A DNA stretch of 64,000 bases from Alistipes sp. (GCA_017451685.1 JAFTNV010000022.1:54354-118353); one strand, 5' to 3'; shown: positions 26,050 through 34,393, numbered from the stretch's first letter. Notes: a model not told the origin generated them from the sequence alone. Translations and numbers: made by a program.

Positions 26050-27597
26050 ATGAAGAAGTACCTATATATAATACTATCGGCCTGCGTGATGTTCACGGCC
26101 TGCGATTTGATTGACCTCAACTTCGGCACAACAAATGGCGGCAACAACAGCACGGATGACGGTAACGATGACGGCAACGATGACGAGGGCAACGAGATTC
26201 CGCAGTATGATGTAGAGTTCTATTTTAGCGACATCGAGGTCACGACGACCGAGGATAGCGCCACGATAAAGACCATAAGGCCCTACATGACCGTTGATGG
26301 CGAGACACTAAAGACGGCACAGGTATACTTGGAGTACTGCGAGGCCGAGAGCGAGGAGCTCACTACCGTGGAGAGCTACGTGGTGACAAGTGGCGATGCC
26401 ATAACCTTCACCCTCGAGGGGCTCAGCGCAGAGACCCTCTATCTAGCATATCTCTATGTCGATGGTGGCAGTGACTACGGCAGCGACAGCCAATATTTCG
26501 CCTTTAGGACGGCAGCCGAGGAGGTTGCACCCACATACGCCATATCGTGCAATAGCAGCGTGGATGCCTATGGCCTTAAGGCTGCGGTACGACTTACCGA
26601 TGTGGACTACTTGGCCAATGGCGAGAGTGTAGCTATCGACATGCTACGCCTCGAGTACGCCAAGGAGGGCTCTAACAAGTGGACAGCGATAGATGTCGAC
26701 GGCAAGGCCCTCGCGGATAGGGAGGAGGTCGTAACCATACCTGCTGAGGGTGACGACTACCTCGTGGAGAACACCACCTACCGCTACACCATCACGATAA
26801 CGCCCAAGGATGAGAGCCTTGCGGCACTGAGCACGCCCGAGAGGAGCTTTACGACCACGTATGCCGAGGTTGTAGCCGACATAGCGACACCCGAGCTTAC
26901 GCTCTATGCCGCCTCGCTACATATCGAGATTGCGAGCGTCGACATATACTGCGACGGCATATACTACCCCACATACCCGCACTACGAGTACTACATCTAC
27001 ATGCGCGAGAAGGGACACGAGGGATGGACACCTTTTACCATCAGCACCTCGACAAACAGCATGGCGCTTAACATCAACCGCGACAGCCTCACGCCCGGCA
27101 TGAGCTACGAGGTTGTGGGTGCGGTCATCGCCGGCCTAAATAGCCAAGAGAGTTACTCGGAGGTTGCAACCATAGAGATACCCAACGACGAGGAGGAGCC
27201 CACACCCCAGCCCCCCGTAGGTGGAGATACGGACACTACGGCGATTGCCGGCGAGTGGCAGCTTACCACATGGCGCGGAGCAACACCCTCGTTCGATGTA
27301 TACCTCTCGATTAGCGAGGATGGTGTCGTAGGCCTCTGGCAGAGGCTCGCGAGCCGTGAGTGGGAGATGTACTACAGCACCGTGATATACGAGGATAACA
27401 CCATCTGGGGTGAGTACACCGACGGCACAGCATGGGGTGCCTCGTACTACGTGACGATAAGTGGCGACACGATGACATGGGTAGACACGGCCGACAGCAC
27501 GGATATTTCGATATACACACGCACGGAGATTCCCGACGATGTGACACAGGCAAAGCGAAGCAGCCATACAGGTGCTTCATCGCCACGATTCCTATAA
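26050..27597 (+). CDS. Surface lipoprotein with fibronectin-III-like repeats and C-terminal WRGATPSF domain
   Basis: A 515-aa lipoprotein starting MKKYLYIILSACVMFTAC (ATG 26050; Cys about residue 18). An acidic Asn/Asp/Gly linker follows (DDGNDDGNDDEGNE), which in Bacteroidota often marks surface export. The middle has at least two or three Fn3-like beta domains (TVDGETLKTAQVYLEYCEAE; SAETLYLAYLYVDGG; TYRYTITITPKDES). The last 110 residues form a separate domain (GEWQLTTWRGATPSFDVYLS ... GDTMTWVDTADSTDISIYTR) that closely matches the end of the next protein. I do not recognise that domain; its small beta-barrel look suggests a lipocalin-like fold. It is encoded between the subtilase and the fimbrillin-like gene. 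Confidence 0.8.
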   Translation: MKKYLYIILSACVMFTACDLIDLNFGTTNGGNNSTDDGNDDGNDDEGNEIPQYDVEFYFSDIEVTTTEDSATIKTIRPYMTVDGETLKTAQVYLEYCEAESEELTTVESYVVTSGDAITFTLEGLSAETLYLAYLYVDGGSDYGSDSQYFAFRTAAEEVAPTYAISCNSSVDAYGLKAAVRLTDVDYLANGESVAIDMLRLEYAKEGSNKWTAIDVDGKALADREEVVTIPAEGDDYLVENTTYRYTITITPKDESLAALSTPERSFTTTYAEVVADIATPELTLYAASLHIEIASVDIYCDGIYYPTYPHYEYYIYMREKGHEGWTPFTISTSTNSMALNINRDSLTPGMSYEVVGAVIAGLNSQESYSEVATIEIPNDEEEPTPQPPVGGDTDTTAIAGEWQLTTWRGATPSFDVYLSISEDGVVGLWQRLASREWEMYYSTVIYEDNTIWGEYTDGTAWGASYYVTISGDTMTWVDTADSTDISIYTRTEIPDDVTQAKRSSHTGASSPRFL

Positions 27598-27609
27598 CAA
27601 TAGACGACA

Positions 27610-28845
27610 ATGACCCGACGACTACTTATATGTGCCCTCTTCATTGCCCTATGTGGCTGTGCAATGGAGGATGCCACCGAGCAACCCTCGGCTGTAGGCC
27701 CGACTGAGCGTGTATACGCTACATTCGAGCACCCAGCAACACGCACATACCTCGACGAGGATAACAGACTATATTGGCATGCCGAGGATGCCATATCGTT
27801 CTTCCGTGGCGTGAGCACCAACATACGCTACACCTTCGAGGGTACCACGGGCGACCGCGAGGGGTCGTTTGTGAGGGATGATGCGAGCACCGCAACGGGG
27901 GCGACACTCGACCGCAGCTATGCCCTCTACCCCTATGCGCCCTCAACGGCAATATCATACACGGGAAGCATAGCATACACCCTCCCCGCGAGTCAGCAGT
28001 ATGCCGCGGGCACATTCTCGCGCGGTGTCAACGTGATGATGGCAGCGACGGACAACACCTCCGAGGTGCTGTCGTTCAAGAACTGCGGAGGCTACCTGCG
28101 CCTACGACTCTACGGCACGGATGTGGCGATACGCAGCGTCACGCTCAAGGGTAACATGAGCGAGCCTCTAAGTGGCGCAGCCACGTTCTCGATGGGTAGC
28201 GACGGCCTTCCCGCGGTGGCGATGGGTGCCACGGCGGCAAGCAGCGTGACGATAGAGTGCGACGAGGTCTTGACTCTTGGCACGAGTGCCGAGGATGCCA
28301 CATCACTGCTCTTCGTTATCCCGCCAACGACATTCAACGAGGGCTTCACTATAACCATCACCGACGACCAGGGGCGCACCTTCACAAAGGCGACCACGAA
28401 GCGTGTAGCTATCGAGCGTAACATGATACAGCCCATGGCAGCCTTCGAGGTCATCTTCGAGGAGATACCCGCAGCAAACCCCTTTAGCGAGATTAAGGGC
28501 ACATGGGCACTCACCTCATGGCGCGGAGCGACGCCCTCGTTCAAGGTATATATGGATATTAGCGATGGTGGCAATATCACCCTCTGGCAGAAGATGACAA
28601 CGCGCGCATGGGAGCGCTACGACAGCACCGCGACCATCGACAAGAACGTCATTAGTGGCACGTACAGCGATGGCGTGGCGTGGAGCGCAAACTACAGCAT
28701 CGCTATTGCGGGCGACACTATGACGTGGACAGACACGGTAGACAGCACCGATGTGTCGGTATATACGCGCACGGAGCTCCCCAACGACCTACCCACCGAC
28801 GAGAGCAACGCTACACGCGCCGCTACAGCCGAGCGATTCTTATAA
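27610..28845 (+). CDS. Fimbrillin-like lipoprotein with C-terminal WRGATPSF domain
   Basis: A 411-aa lipoprotein: MTRRLLICALFIALCGC with Cys at residue 17. Residues about 35-280 follow the fimbrillin-A associated/Mfa-like pattern: YATFEHPATRTYLDEDNRLY, the WHAEDAISFF block, YALYPYAPSTA, then FKNCGGYLRLRLYG and VTLKGNMSEPLSG. The C-terminal 110 residues (GTWALTSWRGATPSFKVYMD ... GDTMTWTDTVDSTDVSVYTR) are clearly homologous to the end of the preceding gene product. Fimbrillin-type proteins build pili or act as surface adhesins in Bacteroidales; the added C-terminal domain is unusual for a pilus subunit. The gene starts 13 bases after its neighbour and ends at a strong terminator. Confidence 0.8.
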   Translation: MTRRLLICALFIALCGCAMEDATEQPSAVGPTERVYATFEHPATRTYLDEDNRLYWHAEDAISFFRGVSTNIRYTFEGTTGDREGSFVRDDASTATGATLDRSYALYPYAPSTAISYTGSIAYTLPASQQYAAGTFSRGVNVMMAATDNTSEVLSFKNCGGYLRLRLYGTDVAIRSVTLKGNMSEPLSGAATFSMGSDGLPAVAMGATAASSVTIECDEVLTLGTSAEDATSLLFVIPPTTFNEGFTITITDDQGRTFTKATTKRVAIERNMIQPMAAFEVIFEEIPAANPFSEIKGTWALTSWRGATPSFKVYMDISDGGNITLWQKMTTRAWERYDSTATIDKNVISGTYSDGVAWSANYSIAIAGDTMTWTDTVDSTDVSVYTRTELPNDLPTDESNATRAATAERFL

Positions 28846-28865
28846 TCGGCAAACATATAGACACA

Positions 28866-28910
28866 AAAATATAGAGCCATCTACAAATTTGTAGATGGCT
28901 CTATATTTTT
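28866..28910. terminator. Strong bidirectional terminator
   Basis: A 20-bp perfect inverted repeat (ATAGAGCCATCTACAAATTT and its complement meeting at AAATTT) flanked by A and T tracts, between the fimbrillin-like gene and convergent DPP III. Confidence 0.9.
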
Positions 28911-28920
28911 GTCTACCCTT

Positions 28921-30942
28921 TTAGTTCATCGTAGGAAGGAACGAGTAGTCGCGAGCATACTCAAGGTGCTGCTCCACGAAGTTTGTGGGATAGATAATCT
29001 TAACATCCACAACCTCGCCAGCCTCGTTTGTTACGAGCTCGTAGTCGGGGTTAACAAAGCCGCTATAGGGCTCGATGTTGAGCGCCTTGTTACGCGCCAA
29101 GACCTCAGCGTGGAGCTCGGGGTCTACCTGCACAGCGTAGGCCTCAACCAAAGCCTTACCAGCCTCGTAGTCGCCCTCCGACTTGATGCGCTGCACCTCG
29201 CAGAGAAGCTCGCCAAAGAGCTCGCGGAGACGTACGAAGTCGTTGATAACCACATAGCGCTTATCGTTCTCCGTAACCCACTCTATTACGTTCTCGGCCT
29301 TACCCTTCTCGTAGCACCACTCGGCGATGAGCTTACGGTTACGCATGTGATCCTCCTCGACATTCTTGCCGGGCTCGATGCGTGAGAGCTGTGTCATGAT
29401 ACCATTCATGATATAGTCTGCGTACTGTGCCCAAGCGACATCCAACGTGGGGATAAGACCAATCTCTACGAGCTTCTGGTCGCCGAGGTAGTAGAGCGCA
29501 AAGAGGTCGGCACGTGCCTCCTCGAGTGTTGAAGAGTATGTGCGGAGCTCGTCACCCTTAGTGCCCGGAGCAAGCTGACCTGAGCCGTGGCCGAGGCACT
29601 CGTGGAGGTCGGTGTGGAGGTCGTCAGAGAGCTTGCCATACTGCTTCATGCGCTCGCGATCCTCCTCGCGGAGTACGAACTCCTCCATGAAACCGTTGCC
29701 CTGAGCCACCTTATCGTAGGCGTAGGTGATGTTGTCGATAGTCACCGACTTCGAGCCATACTCCTTACGAATCCAGTCGGCATTGGGGAGGTTGATACCG
29801 ATAGCCGTCGAGGGGAAGCAGTCGCCACCGAGCATAGCCACCGTAATAACCTTTGCCGATACGCCCTTAACCTCCTTCTTGCGATATGCGGGGTTGATAG
29901 GTGCATTATCCTCGAACCACTGAGCATTGGCAGCCATAATCTCGGTACGCTTGCAGGCCTCCTCGTCGCGGAAGTTTACGACAGACTCCCATGATGACTT
30001 GATGCCGAGGGGGTCGCCATAGTTCTCGATGAAGCCGTTTACGACATCGACGTTAGAGTCGGTGTCCTGCACCCATAGGATGTTGTAGGCATCGAAGTCG
30101 GCGAGGTCACCCGTGCGGTAGTACTTAACCAGAGCGGTGAGTATCTCCTGCTGCTTGGGGTTAGCCACGGTGATGGCCTTCTCCAACCAGTATACAATCT
30201 GCTCGATAGCCTCGGTGTACATGCCGCCAACCTTCCATACCTTCTCTACAATCTTGCCATTCTCGTCGCGCATGAGCTTCGAGTTAAGGCCGTAAGAGAT
30301 AGGCTCGGGGTTGCCTGCATCGGCAGCAGCCATGGCAGCATAGAAGGCCTCAGCCTCGGCCTGCGATACGCCCTCGTAGTAGTTACCCGCCGAAGCCTTG
30401 ACAACATCGACACCCGCAGCGCGGTTTAGGCGTGAGGCGTAGAGCTCCTCGTCGAAGATAATCTGGCAAAGGAGGTCGTCGTCAATCTGGCGATTGTCGT
30501 CGTTGATATACTTGGCCAGCTGCTCGCGGAACCAGCCCTCAGAGAACTCAGCCTTGAACTTATCGTTCGAGTAGTGGTGGTGAATACCGTTAGCGAACCA
30601 CACCTTCTTCAGATACTTCTCGAAGGCTGCAAACTCCTCACCCTCGCGCACCTCAGAGGCCGTATATATGCTCTCCAACGTGCGGCGCACAGCGAGGTTA
30701 TACTTAAAGTTCTGGTCGAAGAGGATGTCACGGCCACACTTCGCAGCCTCGGCGAGGTAGTAGATAAGCTCCTTCTCCTGGAGTGTAAGCTCCTCGAAGC
30801 CCGGCACCTCGTAGCGGATGACCTTGATGTCGTCGAAGCGGTCGACAACCCATGGCTTCTCGGCTGTCTCCGTCTCCACACTTGTGGCGCACGATGCCAA
30901 CATAGAAACACACATAATAGAAATTCCTAAAATCTTGTTCAT
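28921..30942 (-). CDS. Dipeptidyl peptidase III (peptidase family M49), lipoprotein
   Basis: A 673-aa zinc exopeptidase that releases dipeptides from the N-terminus of short peptides. The zinc motifs are present: HECLGH (in DLHECLGHGSGQLAPG) and EEARAD (in STLEEARADLFALYYLGD), the gut-Bacteroides variant of HEXXGH/EECRAE. The N-terminus MNKILGISIMCVSMLASC is a lipoprotein signal (Cys about 18), so the enzyme is exported and membrane-anchored. The ATG at 30942 is chosen because it opens the signal; an in-frame start 21 codons upstream adds a non-signal stretch. It has its own promoter (30975-31006) and ends at the shared terminator. It could supply dipeptides to the transport and peptidase genes further along (OPT, pepT). 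Confidence 0.95.
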   Translation of the reverse strand: MNKILGISIMCVSMLASCATSVETETAEKPWVVDRFDDIKVIRYEVPGFEELTLQEKELIYYLAEAAKCGRDILFDQNFKYNLAVRRTLESIYTASEVREGEEFAAFEKYLKKVWFANGIHHHYSNDKFKAEFSEGWFREQLAKYINDDNRQIDDDLLCQIIFDEELYASRLNRAAGVDVVKASAGNYYEGVSQAEAEAFYAAMAAADAGNPEPISYGLNSKLMRDENGKIVEKVWKVGGMYTEAIEQIVYWLEKAITVANPKQQEILTALVKYYRTGDLADFDAYNILWVQDTDSNVDVVNGFIENYGDPLGIKSSWESVVNFRDEEACKRTEIMAANAQWFEDNAPINPAYRKKEVKGVSAKVITVAMLGGDCFPSTAIGINLPNADWIRKEYGSKSVTIDNITYAYDKVAQGNGFMEEFVLREEDRERMKQYGKLSDDLHTDLHECLGHGSGQLAPGTKGDELRTYSSTLEEARADLFALYYLGDQKLVEIGLIPTLDVAWAQYADYIMNGIMTQLSRIEPGKNVEEDHMRNRKLIAEWCYEKGKAENVIEWVTENDKRYVVINDFVRLRELFGELLCEVQRIKSEGDYEAGKALVEAYAVQVDPELHAEVLARNKALNIEPYSGFVNPDYELVTNEAGEVVDVKIIYPTNFVEQHLEYARDYSFLPTMN

Positions 30943-30974
30943 ATTAGAATGGTTATTAGTTTGAATATTTGGCA

Positions 30975-31006
30975 CAAAAATACAATATAAATGCGAGATA
31001 CCCAAA
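30975..31006 (-). promoter_or_regulatory. Promoter for DPP III
   Basis: CAAAAATA at 30975-30982 and CAAA at 31003-31006, 20-base spacing, reverse strand. Confidence 0.65.
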
Positions 31007-31046
31007 CTTTATTACGCATTACGTGCCACGGAAAGCGATTTTTAGT

Positions 31047-31054
31047 TATCTTTG
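31047..31054 (+). promoter_or_regulatory. -7 box for the DUF486 gene
   Basis: TATCTTTG, 33 bases upstream of the ATG at 31088, divergent from the DPP III promoter. Confidence 0.55.
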
Positions 31055-31087
31055 TTATACGAAATCAAAACTAACACGTAAACCATT

Positions 31088-31456
31088 ATGTTACTTAAAG
31101 GTATATCGACCATCGGACTGCTCATCTGCTCGAACATATTTATGACCCTCGCGTGGTATGGCCACATAGCCTTCAAGTCGAGCCTCCAACGCTACGGCAT
31201 CGTCGCCATCATCCTCTTCAGTTGGGGCATCGCGCTGTTCGAGTATTGCTTCCAGGTCCCCGCAAACCGCATCGGCAGCATGGAGCTCGGCGGCCCCTTC
31301 ACGCTGTGGCAGCTGAAGGTCATCCAGGAGGTCATCTCGCTCGTTGTGTTCACGCTCTTTGCCATACTCTTTGTTAAGGGCGACCCGTTGCGCTGGAACC
31401 ACCTCGCAGGCTTCGCATGCCTCGTTCTTGCCGTATACTTTATATTTAGAAAGTAA
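31088..31456 (+). CDS. DUF486/DMT-like small membrane protein
   Basis: A 122-aa protein with four hydrophobic segments: GLLICSNIFMTLAWYGHIAF, YGIVAIILFSWGIALFEYC, the VIQEVISLVVFTLFAILFVK region and GFACLVLAVYFIF at the end. The sequence YCFQVPANRIG is the recognisable signature of the DUF486 family, short relatives of drug/metabolite transporters. Function is unknown. The gene is monocistronic, between a TATCTTTG box and a hairpin terminator at 31477-31510. Confidence 0.85.
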   Translation: MLLKGISTIGLLICSNIFMTLAWYGHIAFKSSLQRYGIVAIILFSWGIALFEYCFQVPANRIGSMELGGPFTLWQLKVIQEVISLVVFTLFAILFVKGDPLRWNHLAGFACLVLAVYFIFRK

Positions 31457-31476
31457 ATTACCAACACGATTATATC

Positions 31477-31510
31477 AACCGACAATGTCAATATTTTGAG
31501 ATTGTCGGTT
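31477..31510 (+). terminator. Terminator of the DUF486 gene
   Basis: AACCGACAAT pairs with ATTGTCGGTT, 14-base loop, followed by a T-rich ATTTGTT. Confidence 0.7.
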
Positions 31511-31549
31511 ATTTGTTAACAAGTTATAAAGAACAATTTTCGACTTTTG

Positions 31550-31581
31550 TTTGGTAATTTGAAAAAATGTTATTAATTTTG
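31550..31581 (+). promoter_or_regulatory. Consensus promoter for the 202-aa membrane protein
   Basis: TTTG at 31550-31553 and TAATTTTG at 31574-31581, 20-base spacing: one of the best matches in the window. About 100 bases of leader follow; I see no known riboswitch in it. Confidence 0.7.
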
Positions 31582-31686
31582 TCTATCATTTAGGATGTTC
31601 CTACGGCATAAGGGAGATATACCACGACGTGAGAGACAAGCATTTTATTTATAAACAAACTTTTTTACTAACTAAATTTAATTATT

Positions 31687-32295
31687 ATGGAAAACGTACA
31701 GAACACTTGGTCAACCGTAACGAAGAGCATCTACAAGGCTGTGCTCCTCTATGTATGGGCTGGTATCGCTGCAGCTATCTTCCCCATCTTCGCAAAGCTT
31801 GGCAGTGCTGCTGATTTGGCATCGGGCGACCTCGCAGGCGCAGTAACATGGGGCATCTGGGACATCCTTGGCCTCGTAGCATCATTGGCTATCATCGCAG
31901 GTTACGTGTTGTTCTACATCGGTCTTAACAAGTGGCGCGGCGTTGCTGATGCTGCTGACGCTCAGGCTATCAACAAGTTGCGCATCGCTGTATTGCTCAC
32001 GATGATTGCTGTTCTTGTTGCTTACATTCCCGGTCTCGGTTGGATTGCTGCTCCTATCCTTGAGCTCGTTGCTGTTATCCTCATGCTTATGGGCTACTCA
32101 GCTCTTAAGAAATCTACAACAGTTCCCGAGGGTGCTGCTAAGGGTGCCGGCAAGCTCTACAAGGCTCAGATTCTTACAATCGTTGCTGTTGTTGTAGGCT
32201 GGATTCCCGTTTTGGGTTGGATTGCTGCTCCTATCCTCGACCTTGTTGCATTCTTCATGGTTCTTGGTGGTTGGAAGGCTATTGCTAACTCATAA
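31687..32295 (+). CDS. Membrane protein with an internal duplication, 202 aa
   Basis: Unrecognised inner-membrane protein with about five hydrophobic segments. Two segments are copies of each other: AYIPGLGWIAAPILELVAVI (about residues 116-135) and GWIPVLGWIAAPILDLVAFF (about 172-191), each followed by a short basic stretch (GYSALKKS; GWKAIANS). The first half (YVWAGIAAAIFPIFAKLGSA; GIWDILGLVASLAIIAGYVL) is also hydrophobic. Codon choice differs from neighbours: GCT, GTT and CTT are common, which in this genome-type often marks high expression; the promoter is near consensus and the gene ends at a strong terminator. I propose an abundant small membrane protein; no function can be named. Confidence 0.8.
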   Translation: MENVQNTWSTVTKSIYKAVLLYVWAGIAAAIFPIFAKLGSAADLASGDLAGAVTWGIWDILGLVASLAIIAGYVLFYIGLNKWRGVADAADAQAINKLRIAVLLTMIAVLVAYIPGLGWIAAPILELVAVILMLMGYSALKKSTTVPEGAAKGAGKLYKAQILTIVAVVVGWIPVLGWIAAPILDLVAFFMVLGGWKAIANS

Positions 32296-32317
32296 TCCAC
32301 AATCGCTTGACAAACGT

Positions 32318-32345
32318 AGGGCTGCTCATTGGGCAGCCCTTTATT
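32318..32345 (+). terminator. Terminator of the 202-aa membrane protein gene
   Basis: AGGGCTGC pairs with GCAGCCCT, 7-base loop, then TTTATTAATT. Confidence 0.85.
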
Positions 32346-32373
32346 AATTATGGCAGCGCAGAGAAGGCTGCAC

Positions 32374-32403
32374 AAAAAAAGAGAGCCGAAGCTCTCTTTT
32401 TCT
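32374..32403. terminator. Bidirectional A/T-flanked hairpin
   Basis: AAAAAAAGAGAGC, CGAA loop, GCTCTCTTTTT. A second, compact terminator able to work in either direction, here probably facing the leftward rplU-rpmA transcript. Confidence 0.75.
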
Positions 32404-32495
32404 TTGTGCATAAGCTAATTACTCAACTCGTCTACCAAACCAAGTCTCCCTTTTCAAAGGGAGATTTAGAGGGATTGTAGATATAAGGAGTTTTA

Positions 32496-32542
32496 ACTCC
32501 TATTGCTGAGTAATTTCGTGAAAATTACTCAGCAATAGGAGT
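32496..32542. repeat. 21-bp perfect inverted repeat built on the rpmA 3' end
   Basis: ACTCCTATTGCTGAGTAATTT at 32496-32516 is the exact complement of 32522-32542, which encodes the last five residues and the stop codon of L27 plus three bases. A smaller GGAGTT/AACTCC hairpin abuts it on the left. No T-run follows, so this is not a standard intrinsic terminator. Confidence 0.7.
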
Positions 32543-32785
32543 AACGCTCACGTATGACTTACCAGATGCCTTCTTGCAGAAGCCGACAGTACCGTCAACC
32601 AAAGCAAAAAGTGTGTGGTCCTTACCCATACCCACGTTCTCGCCGGGGTTGTGTACTGTGCCTCGCTGACGAACTATAATGTTACCCGCCTTAGCGTACT
32701 GACCACCGAAAAGCTTTACACCGAGTCGCTTGCTCTCCGACTCACGGCCGTTCTTAGAACTACCAACACCTTTTTTGTGTGCCAT
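32525..32785 (-). CDS. rpmA: 50S ribosomal protein L27
   Basis: An 86-aa protein starting [20 protein letters not shown], with [20 protein letters not shown] and [20 protein letters not shown] blocks standard for L27, whose N-terminus reaches the peptidyl-transferase centre. The N-terminal form begins directly at MAHKK without the cleaved extension seen in Firmicutes. It follows rplU by 21 bases, as in most bacteria. Its last codons form one arm of a perfect hairpin. Confidence 0.98.
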   Translation of the reverse strand: MAHKKGVGSSKNGRESESKRLGVKLFGGQYAKAGNIIVRQRGTVHNPGENVGMGKDHTLFALVDGTVGFCKKASGKSYVSVTPIAE

Positions 32786-32806
32786 TTCTTACTACGTTTT
32801 AAGGGT

Positions 32807-33118
32807 TTAACAATTAATCTCCTCAACGAGAACCTGTGTCAGATACTGACGATGACCGTTACACTTCTGATAACCTGTTCTACGCTTCTTCTTGAACACC
32901 AAAACCTTATCGTCCTTGAGGTGCTTCAAGATCTTGCACTTTACCGAGGCGCCTTCTACTACAGGTGCACCTACCTTAACCTGACCGTCGTTGTCTACAA
33001 GCAGGACTTTGTCGAAGCTCAAAGACGAGTTTTCCTCGCCCTGGAGACGGTGAACATAGAGCTTACGACCCTTCTCAGCCTTAAACTGCTGACCTGCGAT
33101 CTCTACTATTACGTACAT
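32807..33118 (-). CDS. rplU: 50S ribosomal protein L21
   Basis: A 103-aa L21 protein: [20 protein letters not shown] at the start, [20 protein letters not shown] in the middle, and [20 protein letters not shown] with [11 protein letters not shown] at the end, the rRNA-binding basic segment typical of the family. It is the first gene of the rplU-rpmA operon, with a well-spaced promoter at 33149-33179. No L21 leader autoregulatory structure was recognised in the 30-base leader. Confidence 0.98.
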   Translation of the reverse strand: MYVIVEIAGQQFKAEKGRKLYVHRLQGEENSSLSFDKVLLVDNDGQVKVGAPVVEGASVKCKILKHLKDDKVLVFKKKRRTGYQKCNGHRQYLTQVLVEEINC

Positions 33119-33148
33119 TTAATCTAAAAATTAATGTGTTTAGCGCGG

Positions 33149-33179
33149 CAAATGTACGAATTATTTTCCAATCTGCAAA
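33149..33179 (-). promoter_or_regulatory. Promoter for rplU-rpmA
   Basis: CAAATGTA at 33149-33156 and CAAA at 33176-33179, spacing 19 bases, reverse strand. Confidence 0.7.
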
Positions 33180-33283
33180 CACCCGAGCACAACTTTTTTA
33201 TCCCCGACCATCTTTTTCTTTGGCATACTTTTAGCCCCACGCAAGAATAATGCTATGGCCACGATGTTATTGGCTGTGATATA

Positions 33284-33315
33284 TTTGGATATGTCGAAAT
33301 ATATTTATAACTTTA
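33284..33315 (+). promoter_or_regulatory. Near-consensus promoter for cysQ
   Basis: TTTG at 33284-33287 and TAACTTTA at 33308-33315, 20-base spacing; the last base departs from TAnnTTTG. It lies just upstream of the cysQ start. Confidence 0.4.
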
Positions 33316-33323
33316 CAATGTAA

Positions 33324-34181
33324 ATGATGATGATTGCTAATACCGTAAGTACCATGATTGACGACCGCATAAGAGAGTATCTTCTTCCCGAGCAGTTCAA
33401 CGCAGCCGTACGCGCCGGCGCAGCAATTATGAAGATATACAAGAACAGCGACGACTACGACATATCGCTCAAGAGCGACCATACGCCCATCACCATCGCC
33501 GACCGCATGGCACACGACACCATAAAGGAGGCGTTGGGTAGCACGCGCATACCCATACTCTCGGAGGAGGGGCGCTCGATGCTTTACGACGAACGTAAGA
33601 ACTGGGAGCTTTTCTGGCTCGTAGACCCCTTGGATGGCACTGTGGAGTTCATCAAGGGTAACAACGAGTTTACGGTGAACATAGCGCTAATGGAGAATAA
33701 CATCTGCATAAGCGCCATCGTATATGTCCCCTACCACCATAAGATATATATCGCCGAGCGTGGTCGTGGCGCATGGGTCATGGAGGATGTGGCCCCCGAT
33801 GCTGAGGCAGCATTCACCTACGACGACATTCACGCCAACATCGCGCCTTTGCCAATACCCACTGCCAAACATGAGGTGTTCCGCGTGGCCGTGTCACGCT
33901 CACATCAGACGCCCGAGACACACGAACATATCGCCACGCTACGCACGGACCACCCCGACCTTGAGATTGTGGAACAGGGCAGCTCGTATAAGTTCTGCCT
34001 ATTGGCCGAGGGCAGTGTAGACTACTACATACGCACGACGACGACCTCGGAGTGGGACACGGCTGCGGGCGAGCTTATCCTTCATGAGGCGGGAGGAAGC
34101 ACCTATGCCTACCCTACGGGCGAACCCTTGGGCTACAACAAGGAGAGCTTGGATAATCCGTGGTTTGTGGCACGGAGGTAG
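33324..34181 (+). CDS. cysQ: 3'(2'),5'-bisphosphate nucleotidase CysQ-like (inositol monophosphatase family)
   Basis: Hydrolyses 3'-phosphoadenosine 5'-phosphate, a by-product of sulfate assimilation, to AMP. The 285-aa protein has the lithium-sensitive phosphatase motifs: ILSEEGRSM (metal-binding Glu), FWLVDPLDGTVEFIKGNNEF (the DPLDGT signature) and TTSEWDTAAGELILHEAGG (WDxAA motif), with EQGSSYKFCLLAEGSVDYYI between. All metal ligands appear intact. Three consecutive ATG codons make the exact start uncertain by a few residues. The gene is monocistronic; other sulfur genes are not in the window. Downstream is a MITE-like element. Confidence 0.93.
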   Translation: MMMIANTVSTMIDDRIREYLLPEQFNAAVRAGAAIMKIYKNSDDYDISLKSDHTPITIADRMAHDTIKEALGSTRIPILSEEGRSMLYDERKNWELFWLVDPLDGTVEFIKGNNEFTVNIALMENNICISAIVYVPYHHKIYIAERGRGAWVMEDVAPDAEAAFTYDDIHANIAPLPIPTAKHEVFRVAVSRSHQTPETHEHIATLRTDHPDLEIVEQGSSYKFCLLAEGSVDYYIRTTTTSEWDTAAGELILHEAGGSTYAYPTGEPLGYNKESLDNPWFVARR

Positions 34182-34195
34182 GATTACCGACACAC

Positions 34196-34393
34196 ATATG
34201 GTAGGTTCTATAAATTAGGTCGAGTTGATTTTGAAGATTATTGTGAGGATATTTCTTATTTATTATGATGGCGCAATGCGAGCATTGTAACTGAGGAAAA
34301 ATGAGAAATATACCACAATAAATTCAAAAGCAACCGAAAAAGAATCTGCCGAAAGCGAATAACATATTTACTAATTTATAGAACATACCATAT
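34196..34393. mobile_element. MITE-like element with 23-bp terminal inverted repeats
   Basis: ATATGGTAGGTTCTATAAAT-type termini at 34196-34218 and 34371-34393 are inverted and match at 22 of 23 positions. The interior is itself an imperfect palindrome (left GATTTTGAAGATTATTGTG, right CACAATAAATTCAAAAGC) with a centre containing CAATGCGAGCATTG. No open frame is present, so any transposase must act in trans. It starts 15 bases after the cysQ stop and with the terminator at 34397 fills the gap before trxA. Confidence 0.6.

Noticed and set aside
31582-31686. Riboswitch or cold-shock leader before the 202-aa membrane gene
   Set aside because: The leader is about 100 bases but I find no conserved aptamer motif or strong stem; left as plain leader.
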